Below, piece by piece: positions 21,893 to 30,276 of a stretch of 64,000 bases of DNA (position 1 is the first letter of the stretch; every line of letters begins with the position of its first letter). A program made the translations under genes and the position numbers. Source of the stretch: Bacillus sp. JCM 19034 (GTDB taxonomy: Bacteria > Bacillota > Bacilli > Bacillales > Bacillaceae_D); NCBI RefSeq assembly GCF_001310635.1, contig NZ_BAXR01000002.1:62001-126000 (forward strand). The letters are read 5' to 3'. A model generated the notes under the pieces. That model was not told the DNA's origin and did not search any database. It worked only from the letters and a program-made list of their open reading frames with translations.

Positions 21893-22148
21893 TTATTCAT
21901 CATGTGTTGGGTGTGCACCAGGATATTTACGCGGATTATCTTCATGTAACGACTTATTTTCATAATTAAACGCACTATAAGGACGTTGTCCTTTTTCATA
22001 AGGTGTCGTTTTATTTGAAACGGGCTCGTCATTATTAATAGGTGATCCATATGGCTTCAGGGGTTTGTTCTGGCACAAGAAAGTTTTTCATTGCTTCAAC
22101 GTTGGCAAAGTCAGAATAGATTTGTTTGGTTTGCTTTTCTCTATCCAT
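21893..22148 (-). CDS. Unrecognised small protein, frameshifted
   Basis: A small gene not visible as one frame. ATG at 22148 follows AAGGAGGTG on the minus strand and reads DREKQTKQIYSDFANVEAMK, then NFLVPEQT. At the run of four C (minus strand; 22060-22063) one base is extra; removing it joins LKPYGSPINNDEPV and the hydrophilic tail ending PGAHPTHDE. The repaired product is 84 residues, has no membrane segment and is rich in Asn, Pro and charged residues. I do not recognise the family. The strong ribosome-binding site and terminator argue that it is real. Confidence 0.6.
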
Positions 22149-22222
22149 CGAGAAACACCTCCTTAAGGTTAGCGTACCCGCAGGAGGTGTTTTTCAACAA
22201 AATAAATGAAAGAGAAAGATAC

Positions 22223-22489
22223 TTATACAATTTCAAAGAGGAAGGATGTTAACTCAGTAGCTTCTTCATTAGATAAGTTAAAAGCTTCCTCAATGTAATG
22301 AGGTTCTTCAAGGTCATCTTGACCAAGAATTGCAAAACGGTTTGATTGTATATCTAGAACAAGCTGTTTGCCGTAATACCGGCTCGATTCAATGATCGCT
22401 AAATCAAAACGGTTCGATTCACCCATAAAGCTAACAAAACGTGTACGAGTTTCTTCTGTTTCATCATAAAGAAAAAAACGTTCAGACAT
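22223..22489 (-). CDS. DUF3055 family protein
   Basis: An 88-residue DUF3055 protein: SERFFLYDETEETRTRFVSF, then NRFDLAIIESSRYYGKQLVL, then NRFAILGQDDLEEPHYIEEA. The family is confined to Bacillales and is of unknown function; its aspartate-rich FLYDETEET start is distinctive. GGAGG lies seven bases before the ATG. It is divergent from yutE and followed by the 84-residue gene on the same strand, with a gap of about 75 bases. Confidence 0.8.
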   Translation of the reverse strand: MSERFFLYDETEETRTRFVSFMGESNRFDLAIIESSRYYGKQLVLDIQSNRFAILGQDDLEEPHYIEEAFNLSNEEATELTSFLFEIV

Positions 22490-22601
22490 AATTAAGCCTC
22501 CAAATCTTATTCAGTTCATAATTTCATTGTTCATTTTACATTAGCTCAAAGTAAATCACTTTGCAATTGGCAATACAGAAGATTAAAAAGGAGACGAGAA
22601 G

Positions 22602-23057
22602 ATGTATTTTGTAGATCGAAATCAAATAGATAAAGCACTAACGTATATGGAAAGATCGATTGCACATTTAGAAAAACTAAATACTAATAACCCAACCTTT
22701 ACTGATCAGCTTGCACTTGAACGAATTGCGATGATAGTAATTGAATCGATTATCGATGTTGGAAATAGTATGATTGATGGTTTTATTATGCGTGATCCTG
22801 GAAGTTACGAAGATATAATTGATATATTGGAAGATGAAAAAGTGATTGAAAAAGAACAGGCAGATGAACTAAAAGCAGTACTAGAAAAAAGGAAAGAACT
22901 CGTTCAGAAATTTCAAGACATTGATCATTTGTCACTTCGTAATGTATTAAATCAGCATAAAGAGGCGTTGCGTGGCTTTCCAATTGAGGTGAGACGTTAC
23001 TTAGAACAAGAACTGGTCCAGTATCAGCGTTTATCCCACAGCACGATCAATAGTTGA
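22602..23057 (+). CDS. yutE: DUF86/HepT-like protein YutE
   Basis: A 151-residue all-helical DUF86 (HepT-like) protein similar to YutE: MYFVDRNQIDKALTYMERSI, LALERIAMIVIESIIDVGNS, then DPGSYEDIIDILEDEKVI. HepT proteins are toxic partners of MNT-type antitoxins, but no MntA nucleotidyltransferase gene is adjacent, and the Rx4HxY catalytic motif is not clear here. As in B. subtilis it stands alone before yutF, so a housekeeping rather than toxin role is more likely. AAGGAG precedes the ATG. Confidence 0.82.
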   Translation: MYFVDRNQIDKALTYMERSIAHLEKLNTNNPTFTDQLALERIAMIVIESIIDVGNSMIDGFIMRDPGSYEDIIDILEDEKVIEKEQADELKAVLEKRKELVQKFQDIDHLSLRNVLNQHKEALRGFPIEVRRYLEQELVQYQRLSHSTINS

Positions 23058-23101
23058 AGAATCCCTTTTATGTTACAATAACTAACAACAAAAGGGGGAT
23101 G

Positions 23102-23233
23102 GTGAACACTTTGTACAAAGAAGCAACCCCCCTTCAATTAATTACGTCGATCAACGAGGGAAATTTACTTTATTGAAATGCTGTTCGCCGTCAATTTAAA
23201 GAGGTACAAAAAAATATCTTGTATATAAAGTAA
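23102..23233 (+). other. Possible small gene with an in-frame TGA
   Basis: A GTG at 23102, preceded by AAAAGGGGGAT, opens NTLYKEATPLQLITSINEG and NLLY, is stopped by TGA at 23174-23176, and then continues in the same frame NAVRRQFKEVQKNILYIK to TAA at 23231-23233. TGA may be a base error for TGG (Trp), giving a 43-residue protein, or the gene may be dead. I do not recognise it, and its short length makes it uncertain. Confidence 0.3.
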
Positions 23234-23267
23234 AAGAACAGTAAATATGACTGGAGAGATAATAACG

Positions 23268-24041
23268 ATGACAAAAGCTTACAAAGGTTATTTAATTGAC
23301 TTAGATGGTACAATGTATCGCGGGACAGAGAAAATTCCAGAAGCGATTGAGTTTGTGAAAAAGTTAAAAGAACAAGGAATACCTTACTTGTTTGTTACGA
23401 ATAATTCAACAAAGCACCCTAGTGATGTTGCTAACCATTTACGTGAGTTAGATGTGCCGGCTGATGAAGAGCATGTTTTTACGACAAGTATGGCTACGGC
23501 AACGTATATTAGTCAATTAAAGCAAAATGCAAAAGTATGTATGGTTGGTGAAGAGGGGCTTAAACTTGCATTACTTGAAGAAGGCCATGAGTTAGTAGAT
23601 GAAGGAGCAGATATTGTTGTCATGGGTCTAGATCGTCAGATTACATATGAAAAACTGGCAAAAGCAGCGTTAAACATTCGTGCAGGTGCAACGTTTATTG
23701 CCACTAATGGAGATGTTGCCTTACCAACTGAAAGAGGACTTGTTCCCGGAGCGGGCTCACTTATTTCAGTGTTGTCTGTTAGTACCGGAGTAACACCAAC
23801 CTTTATAGGAAAGCCTGAAGCAGTTATTGTAGAACAAGCATTAGAAGTAATGGGGTTAACGAACGAGGAGACTGTAATGGTTGGCGATAACTACCACACC
23901 GATATATTAGCAGGTATTCGTACGGGGATGGATACCTTACTTGTTTATACAGGGGTTTCAACAAAAGAACAAGTTGCAAGCTATGATGAAAAACCAACAT
24001 TTGAAATAGATTCTTTATCTGACTGGGAAGTTATAAAATAA
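23268..24041 (+). CDS. yutF: HAD-family NagD-like phosphatase YutF
   Basis: A 257-residue HAD-superfamily phosphatase of the NagD/p-nitrophenyl phosphatase type. Motif I is LIDLDGTMYRG (nucleophile Asp in DLDGT), motif II FVTNNST, the K motif GKPEAVIVEQAL and motif III VGDNYHTDILAG. It dephosphorylates small sugar or nucleotide phosphates; YutF substrates are not settled. The frame is open from 23247 but GGAGAGA at 23253 favours the ATG at 23268. A terminator follows. Confidence 0.9.
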   Translation: MTKAYKGYLIDLDGTMYRGTEKIPEAIEFVKKLKEQGIPYLFVTNNSTKHPSDVANHLRELDVPADEEHVFTTSMATATYISQLKQNAKVCMVGEEGLKLALLEEGHELVDEGADIVVMGLDRQITYEKLAKAALNIRAGATFIATNGDVALPTERGLVPGAGSLISVLSVSTGVTPTFIGKPEAVIVEQALEVMGLTNEETVMVGDNYHTDILAGIRTGMDTLLVYTGVSTKEQVASYDEKPTFEIDSLSDWEVIK

Positions 24042-24050
24042 AATGAAAGA

Positions 24051-24091
24051 AAACCGCGTACCCTTTGTTAAGGAGCGCGGTTTAGTTTTTC
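24051..24091 (+). terminator. Terminator after yutF
   Basis: AAACCGCG (24051-24058) pairs with CGCGGTTT (24076-24083), followed by AGTTTTT. It lies between yutF and the oppositely transcribed yutG. Confidence 0.7.
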
Positions 24092-24126
24092 AATGTTAGC
24101 GATCAATATGTAATTTGTTATATCCT

Positions 24127-24623
24127 TTATTCTGTGTTAGCAGCACTATGAGCTAGCCGGCTTGACGCAGCGGCAGCTATGGCACCAACAATGTCATCTA
24201 AAAAAGTATGGCATTTCCCGGAACTCTTATCATTTAATTGTTCTAATATTCCGGGTTTTTGCTTATCAATATAACCATAGTTCGTGAATCCTATTGAACC
24301 ATATACATTTACAATTGATAAAGCGATAATCTCATCAACTCCATATAACCTTCGTCACGATCAATGATATCTTGAAGTGGTTCCTCGAGCTTCTTTTGTT
24401 CAGCCAAAATGTCAAGCTGAATACCAGTTAGGATGGCATTTTGTACTTCGCGCTTTCGTAAAACACGATCGACATTTTCTAGACAATCTTCCATTTTAAG
24501 ATCGGGATGGTACTTTACTTGTAAATAGTAGACAAGCTCTGCAATATCTTCAAGTGTTACTCCTCTTTCTTCTAATAACTCCCTTGCCTTTTTCTCAACA
24601 ACATCCATGTGCCTATTAGTCAT
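24127..24623 (-). CDS. yutG: Phosphatidylglycerophosphatase A-like protein YutG, frameshifted
   Basis: A PgpA-like protein of about 165 residues after repair. The uninterrupted frame ends at 24309; restoring one T at 24347-24348 joins IIDRDEGLYGVDEIIALSIV to VYGSIGFTNYGYIDKQKPGI and the membrane-region motif KCHTFLDDIVGAIAAAASSR, ending at TAA 24127-24129. PgpA enzymes dephosphorylate phosphatidylglycerol phosphate; YutG belongs to a shorter relative. AGAGGTG lies five bases before the ATG. The order yutF-yutG-yutH is as in B. subtilis. Confidence 0.82.
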
Positions 24624-24763
24624 ACGTACACCTCTATCCTAAAATATATTTACCACTCACTACTATTGTGACAGAAGTAATATTCGTAGTCTACTGTACT
24701 TATACACAAATTATTCAAGCTAGGCATAAACTAAAAAAAGGAATGCCTAGAGGAGTGGTGTTA

Positions 24764-25798
24764 ATGTTTGAACGCACGATTTATGATGCTTTTGGTCTTT
24801 ATTGTGAAGGGCGCTTTTTATTAGAAGGGTATGACGGGTTTTATTCAAATAATCATGCGTACTTATTGCTTCCGAAAGATGAATGTCTTATAAGTGAATC
24901 TGAAATGCTAAGTTTTACGAATTATTTGCGATCAATTGGGGATCTGTCTGTCCTAGAACCGTTACTGACAAAAAATAATAATAGGATTGCATTAGTAGAC
25001 GGACAGGAAGTTTACGTTGCCCCTTTACCGAATGAACAATCAGCTTCGCAAATTCGTATTAATTCCGAAGAAGAACGTGGAATGCATTTATCCCAATTGC
25101 ATTCTTACGGTAAACGGGTTCCATATCAGAAGAAATACGACTTTTTTGGTCAATGGCCTAAGATATGGGAACAACGGTTAGAACAGCTGGAAAGCTGGTA
25201 TCAACAAGTATTATTTGAAGGACCACAATCTGATGTGGATCAAGCATTTTTGTTTACGTATCCTTATTTTATGGGGTTAACTGAAAATGCAATACAATAT
25301 GCAGTTGATGCGACAATTGATGAACTTAGTCGTGATCAAGAAATGCCCACGATCGTTCACCGACATTTTGCAGAACATACCTGGATGATCGTTTCTCAAG
25401 ATGGTGCTATTGTGAAAAGACCAACAGAGTGGCTATACGATCATCCTTGCCGTGATATTGCCGAGTGGATGAGAGATCAACGTTTGAGAAACGATCAGTT
25501 TCCTTGGGAAAAAGCTAGCCAATTATTAAATGGTTATGAACAAGTAGACTTATTATCAACTTATTCACGTCGCTTGCTATATGCCCGCCTATTATTTCCG
25601 CGTCATTATTTTGAAGCAATTGAGTTCTACTACTCTGCCCAAGTTAAGGAGGATCGTATACGAAGAGGACAGCAATTTATGAAGCTGCTCATGAATGAAG
25701 CGAACAATGAAACGTTTCTTAGAGATTTCTCCACTTATTATTTGCATTCACGAGCAAAATCATTAGTGAATGTACCTACACTCGAATGGTTAAGCTAA
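24764..25798 (+). CDS. yutH: Spore coat protein YutH (CotS-like)
   Basis: A 344-residue protein of the CotS/YutH group, kinase-like spore-coat proteins related to aminoglycoside phosphotransferases. Landmarks are LYCEGRFLLEGYDGFYSNNH, RHFAEHTWMIVS and RLLYARLLFPRHYFEAIEFY. The kinase catalytic aspartate loop is not obvious, in keeping with a structural role. The frame is open from 24668, but GAGGAG eight bases upstream supports ATG 24764, giving the YutH length. It is sporulation-specific by homology. Confidence 0.85.
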   Translation: MFERTIYDAFGLYCEGRFLLEGYDGFYSNNHAYLLLPKDECLISESEMLSFTNYLRSIGDLSVLEPLLTKNNNRIALVDGQEVYVAPLPNEQSASQIRINSEEERGMHLSQLHSYGKRVPYQKKYDFFGQWPKIWEQRLEQLESWYQQVLFEGPQSDVDQAFLFTYPYFMGLTENAIQYAVDATIDELSRDQEMPTIVHRHFAEHTWMIVSQDGAIVKRPTEWLYDHPCRDIAEWMRDQRLRNDQFPWEKASQLLNGYEQVDLLSTYSRRLLYARLLFPRHYFEAIEFYYSAQVKEDRIRRGQQFMKLLMNEANNETFLRDFSTYYLHSRAKSLVNVPTLEWLS

Positions 25799-25828
25799 AA
25801 CATTACATTTAAGAACATTGTATTACGA

Positions 25829-25865
25829 ACACTGAAAAAGGAGCTACCTCTTTTCAGTGTTTTTC
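25829..25865 (+). terminator. Terminator after yutH
   Basis: AACACTGAAAA (25829-25839) pairs with TTTTCAGTGTT (25851-25861), followed by further T. Confidence 0.8.
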
Positions 25866-26052
25866 GAGTTTTTTTAACATTTACTTGATTCAAAAATTTA
25901 GATAGAATAAAGAAAGTCCCTTCTCAAACTTTTTATAAAATTATCGAAATTGTCTATTGTAGTTCTAGGAAAAGAGGTCTATAATGTCCTTTATAGATAA
26001 ACATTTGTTCATTTTAGACATACAATAAGTGTGGGAGAAGGAGTGTAGAGAA

Positions 26053-27348
26053 ATGGCAGCAGAAGTACGTGTTGGTTTAATTGGATTAGGTACAGTAGGA
26101 TCAGGTGTCGTTTCGATTATTCAAAGGCACCAAGAAGAACTTCGTCACCAAGTAGGGTGTCCTGTAACTGTTAAAAAAGTGGCTGTACGTAATCTAAATA
26201 AACAAAGACCCATCCACATCAATTCAAACATCTTGACCGATCAAATTGAAGATGTCATATATGATCCTGAAATTGATGTTATTATTGAGGTAATGGGTGG
26301 CGTCGATACGACTAAAGAGCATGTGCTTAAGGCACTGCAAAATGGCAAGCATATCGTAACAGCTAATAAAGATTTAATGGCTGTTCATGGTGCCGGGTTG
26401 TTAAAAGAAGCGGCTGCCAACGGTTGTGATTTATATTATGAGGCAAGTGTTGCTGGTGGAGTTCCGATCATTCGTGGTTTAAGCGATGGTTTGTCAGCAG
26501 ATCGTATTAAGAAAATTATGGGGATCGTTAATGGGACGACAAATTACATTTTGACGAAGATGACTCAAAATGGAAGCTCATACGATGAAGTGTTAAAGAA
26601 AGCACAAGAGCTAGGGTTTGCTGAAAGTGATCCTACAGCTGATGTTGAAGGGCTTGATGCTGCTCGCAAAATGGCGATATTGGCTACGCTCGGTTTTTCA
26701 ATGGATGTAAGCCTAACTGATGTAAGTGTTAAAGGAATTTCCTCTGTGACAAAAGAAGATCTAGATTACTGTGATCAACTTGGATATACTATGAAGTTAA
26801 TAGGTTTAGCACAACGTGATGACGGTAGAGTCGAAGTGAGTGTTGAACCGACATTATTGCCGAAGGAACATCCTTTATCTTCTGTTCATAATGAATATAA
26901 TGCAGTTTATGTGTATGGCGAGGCTGTAGGTGAGACGATGTTTTATGGTCCAGGTGCGGGGTCGTTACCTACTGCAACAGCGGTCGTATCTGACTTAGTT
27001 TCCGTTATGAAAAATATGCGGTTAGGTGTTTGTGGAAATGGAATTCAAAAGCCTTTGCATGAACGTACATTAAAGGAAGATAAAGAAATTGATTCAAAAT
27101 ATTTCTTGCGTTTGCGTGTACTAGACAAAGCAGGTACGTTCCAAGCGGTTACAAGTTTATTCGCTAATCTTGAAGTAAGCTTCGAGAAATTGCTTCAATT
27201 GCCAATTGAAGGAAAAGAAGTAGCAGAAGTTATTGTTATTACACATCATACTAATAAAGAAAACTATTTGAAACTATATCAAAAATTAACTGAGCTTGAT
27301 GTCATTGAATCGATTGAAAGCAGCTATCGTGTTGAGGGAGGAAAATAA
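26053..27348 (+). CDS. hom: Homoserine dehydrogenase
   Basis: NAD(P)-dependent homoserine dehydrogenase, 431 residues, making homoserine for threonine and methionine. The Rossmann motif GLIGLGTVGSGVV begins near residue 8, the catalytic-region KIMGIVNGTTNYILTKM is intact, and the C-terminal ACT domain (FLRLRVLDKAGTFQAVTSLF) provides threonine feedback control. The frame is open from 26029; AAGGAG at about 26037 supports the ATG at 26053. It is the first gene of hom-thrC-thrB. The leader (25866-26052) shows no T-box or S-box. Confidence 0.96.
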   Translation: MAAEVRVGLIGLGTVGSGVVSIIQRHQEELRHQVGCPVTVKKVAVRNLNKQRPIHINSNILTDQIEDVIYDPEIDVIIEVMGGVDTTKEHVLKALQNGKHIVTANKDLMAVHGAGLLKEAAANGCDLYYEASVAGGVPIIRGLSDGLSADRIKKIMGIVNGTTNYILTKMTQNGSSYDEVLKKAQELGFAESDPTADVEGLDAARKMAILATLGFSMDVSLTDVSVKGISSVTKEDLDYCDQLGYTMKLIGLAQRDDGRVEVSVEPTLLPKEHPLSSVHNEYNAVYVYGEAVGETMFYGPGAGSLPTATAVVSDLVSVMKNMRLGVCGNGIQKPLHERTLKEDKEIDSKYFLRLRVLDKAGTFQAVTSLFANLEVSFEKLLQLPIEGKEVAEVIVITHHTNKENYLKLYQKLTELDVIESIESSYRVEGGK

Positions 27349-27351
27349 AGA

Positions 27352-28416
27352 ATGAGTCGTTGGAGAGGATTACTTCAAGAGTATAAAGAATTTTTACCTG
27401 TAAATGAACAAACGCCATTATTAACGCTGCAAGAAGGGAATACGCCGCTAGTACCACTAATTCATCTGTCGAAAGAGTGGGGCGTTGACGTTCATGTGAA
27501 ATATGAAGGAGCGAATCCAACTGGTTCGTTTAAAGATCGTGGAATGGTGATGGCAGTTGCAAAAGCAAAGGAAGCAGGAAGCGAAGCGATTATTTGTGCA
27601 TCAACAGGTAATACATCGGCTGCCGCTGCCGCTTATGGTGCCCGTGCTGGTTTAAGATGTATTGTCGTTATTCCTGAAGGGAAAATTGCATTGGGTAAGC
27701 TTGCTCAAGCTGTTATGTATGGAGCAGAAGTACTTGAGATCCAAGGGAACTTTGACAATGCTCTTGATATCGTTCGTGAAATTAGCAAAACAGAACCAAT
27801 CACACTCGTAAACTCTGTTAATCCATACCGAATTGAAGGCCAAAAAACAGCCGCTTTCGAAGTGTGTGAAGCGTTAGGAAAAGCTCCTGATGTATTAGCA
27901 ATCCCGGTTGGTAATGCTGGAAATATTACAGCATATTGGAAAGGGTTTAAAGAATACAATGAGCAAAAAGGTACAGGCTTACCCGAAATGCGTGGATTTG
28001 AAGCTGAAGGAGCAGCAGCAATCGTTCGTAATGAAGTAATTAATGATCCTGAAACAGTCGCAACAGCAATTCGAATCGGAAACCCTGCAAGTTGGAAGCA
28101 AGCAGTTGCCGCATCTGAGGAATCAAACGGTAAGATTGACTTTGTAACGGATGAAGAAATTCTTGAAGCTTATCAATTGTTAGCGAAACGTGAAGGTGTT
28201 TTTGCTGAACCAGCGTCATGTGCTTCAATTGCAGGTTTAATGAAACAAATTAAATCCGGTGAAATTAAAAAAGGCTCAAGTGTTGTTTGCGTATTAACTG
28301 GAAATGGATTAAAAGATCCGAATACAGCGATTGATACAGTATCCGTTAAGCCAACCGTTTTACCAAACGACCGTGAGGCATTCCTTAACCACCTAAAGGG
28401 TGGTGTATCATCATGA
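27352..28416 (+). CDS. thrC: Threonine synthase
   Basis: PLP-dependent threonine synthase, 354 residues, converting O-phosphohomoserine to threonine. The PLP lysine is K61 in [11 protein letters not shown], and the phosphate-binding glycine loop [12 protein letters not shown] is present. It is three bases after hom, with GGAGG inside the hom C-terminus, and overlaps thrB by four bases (ATGA), so expression is tightly coupled. Confidence 0.96.
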   Translation: MSRWRGLLQEYKEFLPVNEQTPLLTLQEGNTPLVPLIHLSKEWGVDVHVKYEGANPTGSFKDRGMVMAVAKAKEAGSEAIICASTGNTSAAAAAYGARAGLRCIVVIPEGKIALGKLAQAVMYGAEVLEIQGNFDNALDIVREISKTEPITLVNSVNPYRIEGQKTAAFEVCEALGKAPDVLAIPVGNAGNITAYWKGFKEYNEQKGTGLPEMRGFEAEGAAAIVRNEVINDPETVATAIRIGNPASWKQAVAASEESNGKIDFVTDEEILEAYQLLAKREGVFAEPASCASIAGLMKQIKSGEIKKGSSVVCVLTGNGLKDPNTAIDTVSVKPTVLPNDREAFLNHLKGGVSS

Positions 28417-29333
28417 GCCAAGAGCCTTTTATGATAAAGGTTCCAGGGAGCTCAGCCAATTTAGGACCAGGTTTTGATTCAATTGGACTAGCAGTTAATC
28501 GGTATTTAACATTAGAAGTACAACCTTCGGATGCATGGGTTTTTACATCGTCGTCTCCTGGACTTGAAGATGTCCCAAGTGGTGAAGATAACTTAATTTG
28601 TGAGGTTGCACTACACGTAGCAAACGAACTAGGTTATCAATTACCACCATGTAATGTGAAAATGAAGAGTGAAATACCACTTGCTCGTGGGCTTGGAAGC
28701 AGTGCGGCAGCAATTGTGGCGGGAATTGAACTTGCTAATCAGTTAGTAGGAGAACCTTTAACGGCTAAGGAAAAGATACGTTATGCTGCTTTATGGGAAG
28801 GACATCCTGATAATGTTGCTGCATCTGTCTATGGAGGACTTGTGATTGGTACCCATACCGAGGAAGATACAGATATTGTAAATGGTGGAATTCCTGAAAT
28901 TGATCTTGTTTTGCTAGTTCCATCAGAGGAGCTTAAAACGAAAAAGGCTAGAGGCGTATTACCAGAAGAGTTTTCTTACAAGGATGCAGTCCGGGCAAGT
29001 AGTGTTGCGAATGTATTAGTGGCAGCTCTCCTACAAGGGAATTTTGAATTAGTTGGAAAAATGATGTCAGAGGATTTATTTCATCACCCTTATCGTCTCG
29101 CTCTTGTTCCTCATATGAAAGAAGTATTAGAAACGGTTACTGAAAGGACAATTGCTTATGGTGCTGCGTTAAGTGGTGCTGGCCCAACTATGCTTTGTTT
29201 AGCACCATTTCAACGTGGTGAAGAATTAAAAAAAGAGCTGCAACAATTATTTCCTACACTTGAAATTCAAGTGATGCAACCAGCTATTAAAGGTGTTGAA
29301 GTGAAACGGGAAATGATCCATCTAAATGAATAA
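28413..29333 (+). CDS. thrB: Homoserine kinase
   Basis: GHMP-family homoserine kinase, 306 residues, phosphorylating homoserine. GHMP motif 1 is [17 protein letters not shown] near the N-terminus, the ATP loop is [18 protein letters not shown] and motif 3 is [17 protein letters not shown]. It is translationally coupled to thrC. The SplA-like gene follows after 44 bases with its own ribosome-binding site and may share the transcript. Confidence 0.96.
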   Translation: MSQEPFMIKVPGSSANLGPGFDSIGLAVNRYLTLEVQPSDAWVFTSSSPGLEDVPSGEDNLICEVALHVANELGYQLPPCNVKMKSEIPLARGLGSSAAAIVAGIELANQLVGEPLTAKEKIRYAALWEGHPDNVAASVYGGLVIGTHTEEDTDIVNGGIPEIDLVLLVPSEELKTKKARGVLPEEFSYKDAVRASSVANVLVAALLQGNFELVGKMMSEDLFHHPYRLALVPHMKEVLETVTERTIAYGAALSGAGPTMLCLAPFQRGEELKKELQQLFPTLEIQVMQPAIKGVEVKREMIHLNE

Positions 29334-29377
29334 CGAATAATACATGCGGGTATTCTTTAACCAAGGAGGGTACCTGC

Positions 29378-29608
29378 ATGTTATCTATTGATGAGCTAGA
29401 AGAAGGACAACAAGTGTATGTCATTTATGAAAATCCGCACACTCCTTCCGTATCAACAATACAGGAAGCAATGATTGCAAGAGATCCAGATGATCCGGAA
29501 AGGTTAACATTACTATTTCGCGATTTTTATCATCCAATAGAAGAAGATGACGCGATTTTTGCGACGTATGAATCGGCAGAATTACTTTATAATCAGTTAT
29601 CTATGTAA
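29378..29608 (+). CDS. SplA-domain regulator-like protein
   Basis: A 76-residue protein that resembles SplA, the small TRAP-like regulator of the spore photoproduct lyase operon. The matching pattern is GQQVYVIYENPHTPSVSTIQ, then DPDDPERLTLLFRDFYHPI, then EEDDAIFATYESAELLY; SplA proteins share the YxxYRNPH, hydrophobic LF, YYPL and DDAVF elements in the same order. AAGGAGGG precedes the ATG. Unlike B. subtilis splAB, no splB follows: a terminator and an unrelated gene come next. The SplA assignment is from memory of the family pattern and should be checked by a profile search. Confidence 0.6.
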   Translation: MLSIDELEEGQQVYVIYENPHTPSVSTIQEAMIARDPDDPERLTLLFRDFYHPIEEDDAIFATYESAELLYNQLSM

Positions 29609-29645
29609 AAAAGGAGCCAAATGATCACTCATTAGGCTCCTTTTA
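29609..29645. terminator. Bidirectional terminator between splA-like gene and yutI
   Basis: AAAAGGAGCC (29609-29618) pairs with GGCTCCTTTT (29635-29644), with an inner ATGA/TCAT helix; A-run on the left and T-run on the right suit both converging genes. Confidence 0.85.
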
Positions 29646-29661
29646 CTCATATTAACAAGCA

Positions 29662-29901
29662 TTAGAAAACTTGTTCGATTTCTTTAACTCCTGGTACTTC
29701 TTCAAGGAGAGCACGTTCGATACCGGCCTTTAACGTAATAGTTGAACTTGGGCAAGAGCCGCAAGCACCAAGAAGACGTACTTTTACGATCCCATCTTCT
29801 ACATCTACTAGCTCGACATCCCCACCGTCACGAAGTAAGAACGGACGAAGCTTATCTAATACTTCTCTTACTTGTTCAATCATTTCAGTACTTGTTGCCA
29901 T
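29662..29901 (-). CDS. yutI: NifU C-terminal-like Fe-S carrier YutI
   Basis: A 79-residue Nfu-type protein consisting only of the NifU C-terminal domain: [20 protein letters not shown] and the cluster-binding CGSCPSS motif (CxxC), followed by [17 protein letters not shown]. It carries and delivers Fe-S clusters made by the SUF machinery. AGGAGTTG precedes the ATG at 29901; the frame is open further upstream but without a start signal. Confidence 0.93.
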   Translation of the reverse strand: MATSTEMIEQVREVLDKLRPFLLRDGGDVELVDVEDGIVKVRLLGACGSCPSSTITLKAGIERALLEEVPGVKEIEQVF

Positions 29902-30276
29902 GGTCAACAACTCCTTTCTATATTTATTATAATAGGGAAACAAAAAAAATCCATGTATTCGCTTTGGATTTTAAGGTGAATCCTTGGAAATAGTTATTCA
30001 TGGAAGTATAACAGGAACATATGAACAAGAATAACAAAGATTCCATTCATGTTTCAAGGATGAAAAGCTAAGGTGGAAAGGATAACGTTGCAGGAGGCAT
30101 TTTGATGCCTGAATATTAAGGAAGAGCATCGGCTTGTCTCAGTAGACACTTTACAGTACGCAGCTTTTTTTGTAAAGCCTAAAAACAAACGTAACGATTA
30201 CACTCGATGCTCCTCAGATAATATGCTCATCCCTTTTCCTAATAGTAAGAAATTAAGAATAGGGGCTCGCTATTTC
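29902..30276. other. Intergenic with inverted repeats, yutI to yutJ
   Basis: A 375-base non-coding gap. It holds the yutI promoter region and several potential RNA structures: a six-base stem AGGCAT-TTTG-ATGCCT at 30095-30110 and an eight-base inverted repeat GAGCATCG (30125-30132) and CGATGCTC (30206-30213) about 73 bases apart. Near 30250-30275, CTTA-rich arms pair and probably terminate yutJ on the minus strand. I see no open frame with a ribosome-binding site. Confidence 0.4.

Noticed and set aside
22602-23057. YutE as half of a HepT-MntA toxin-antitoxin pair
   Set aside because: No nucleotidyltransferase antitoxin gene is adjacent, and the locus is conserved housekeeping order.
23174-23176. 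TGA as a selenocysteine codon
   Set aside because: No SECIS-like stem-loop follows, and selenocysteine machinery is not expected; base error or stop is simpler.
27705-27959. Long open frame antisense to thrC
   Set aside because: No start signal; mirrors the codon structure of an intact conserved gene.
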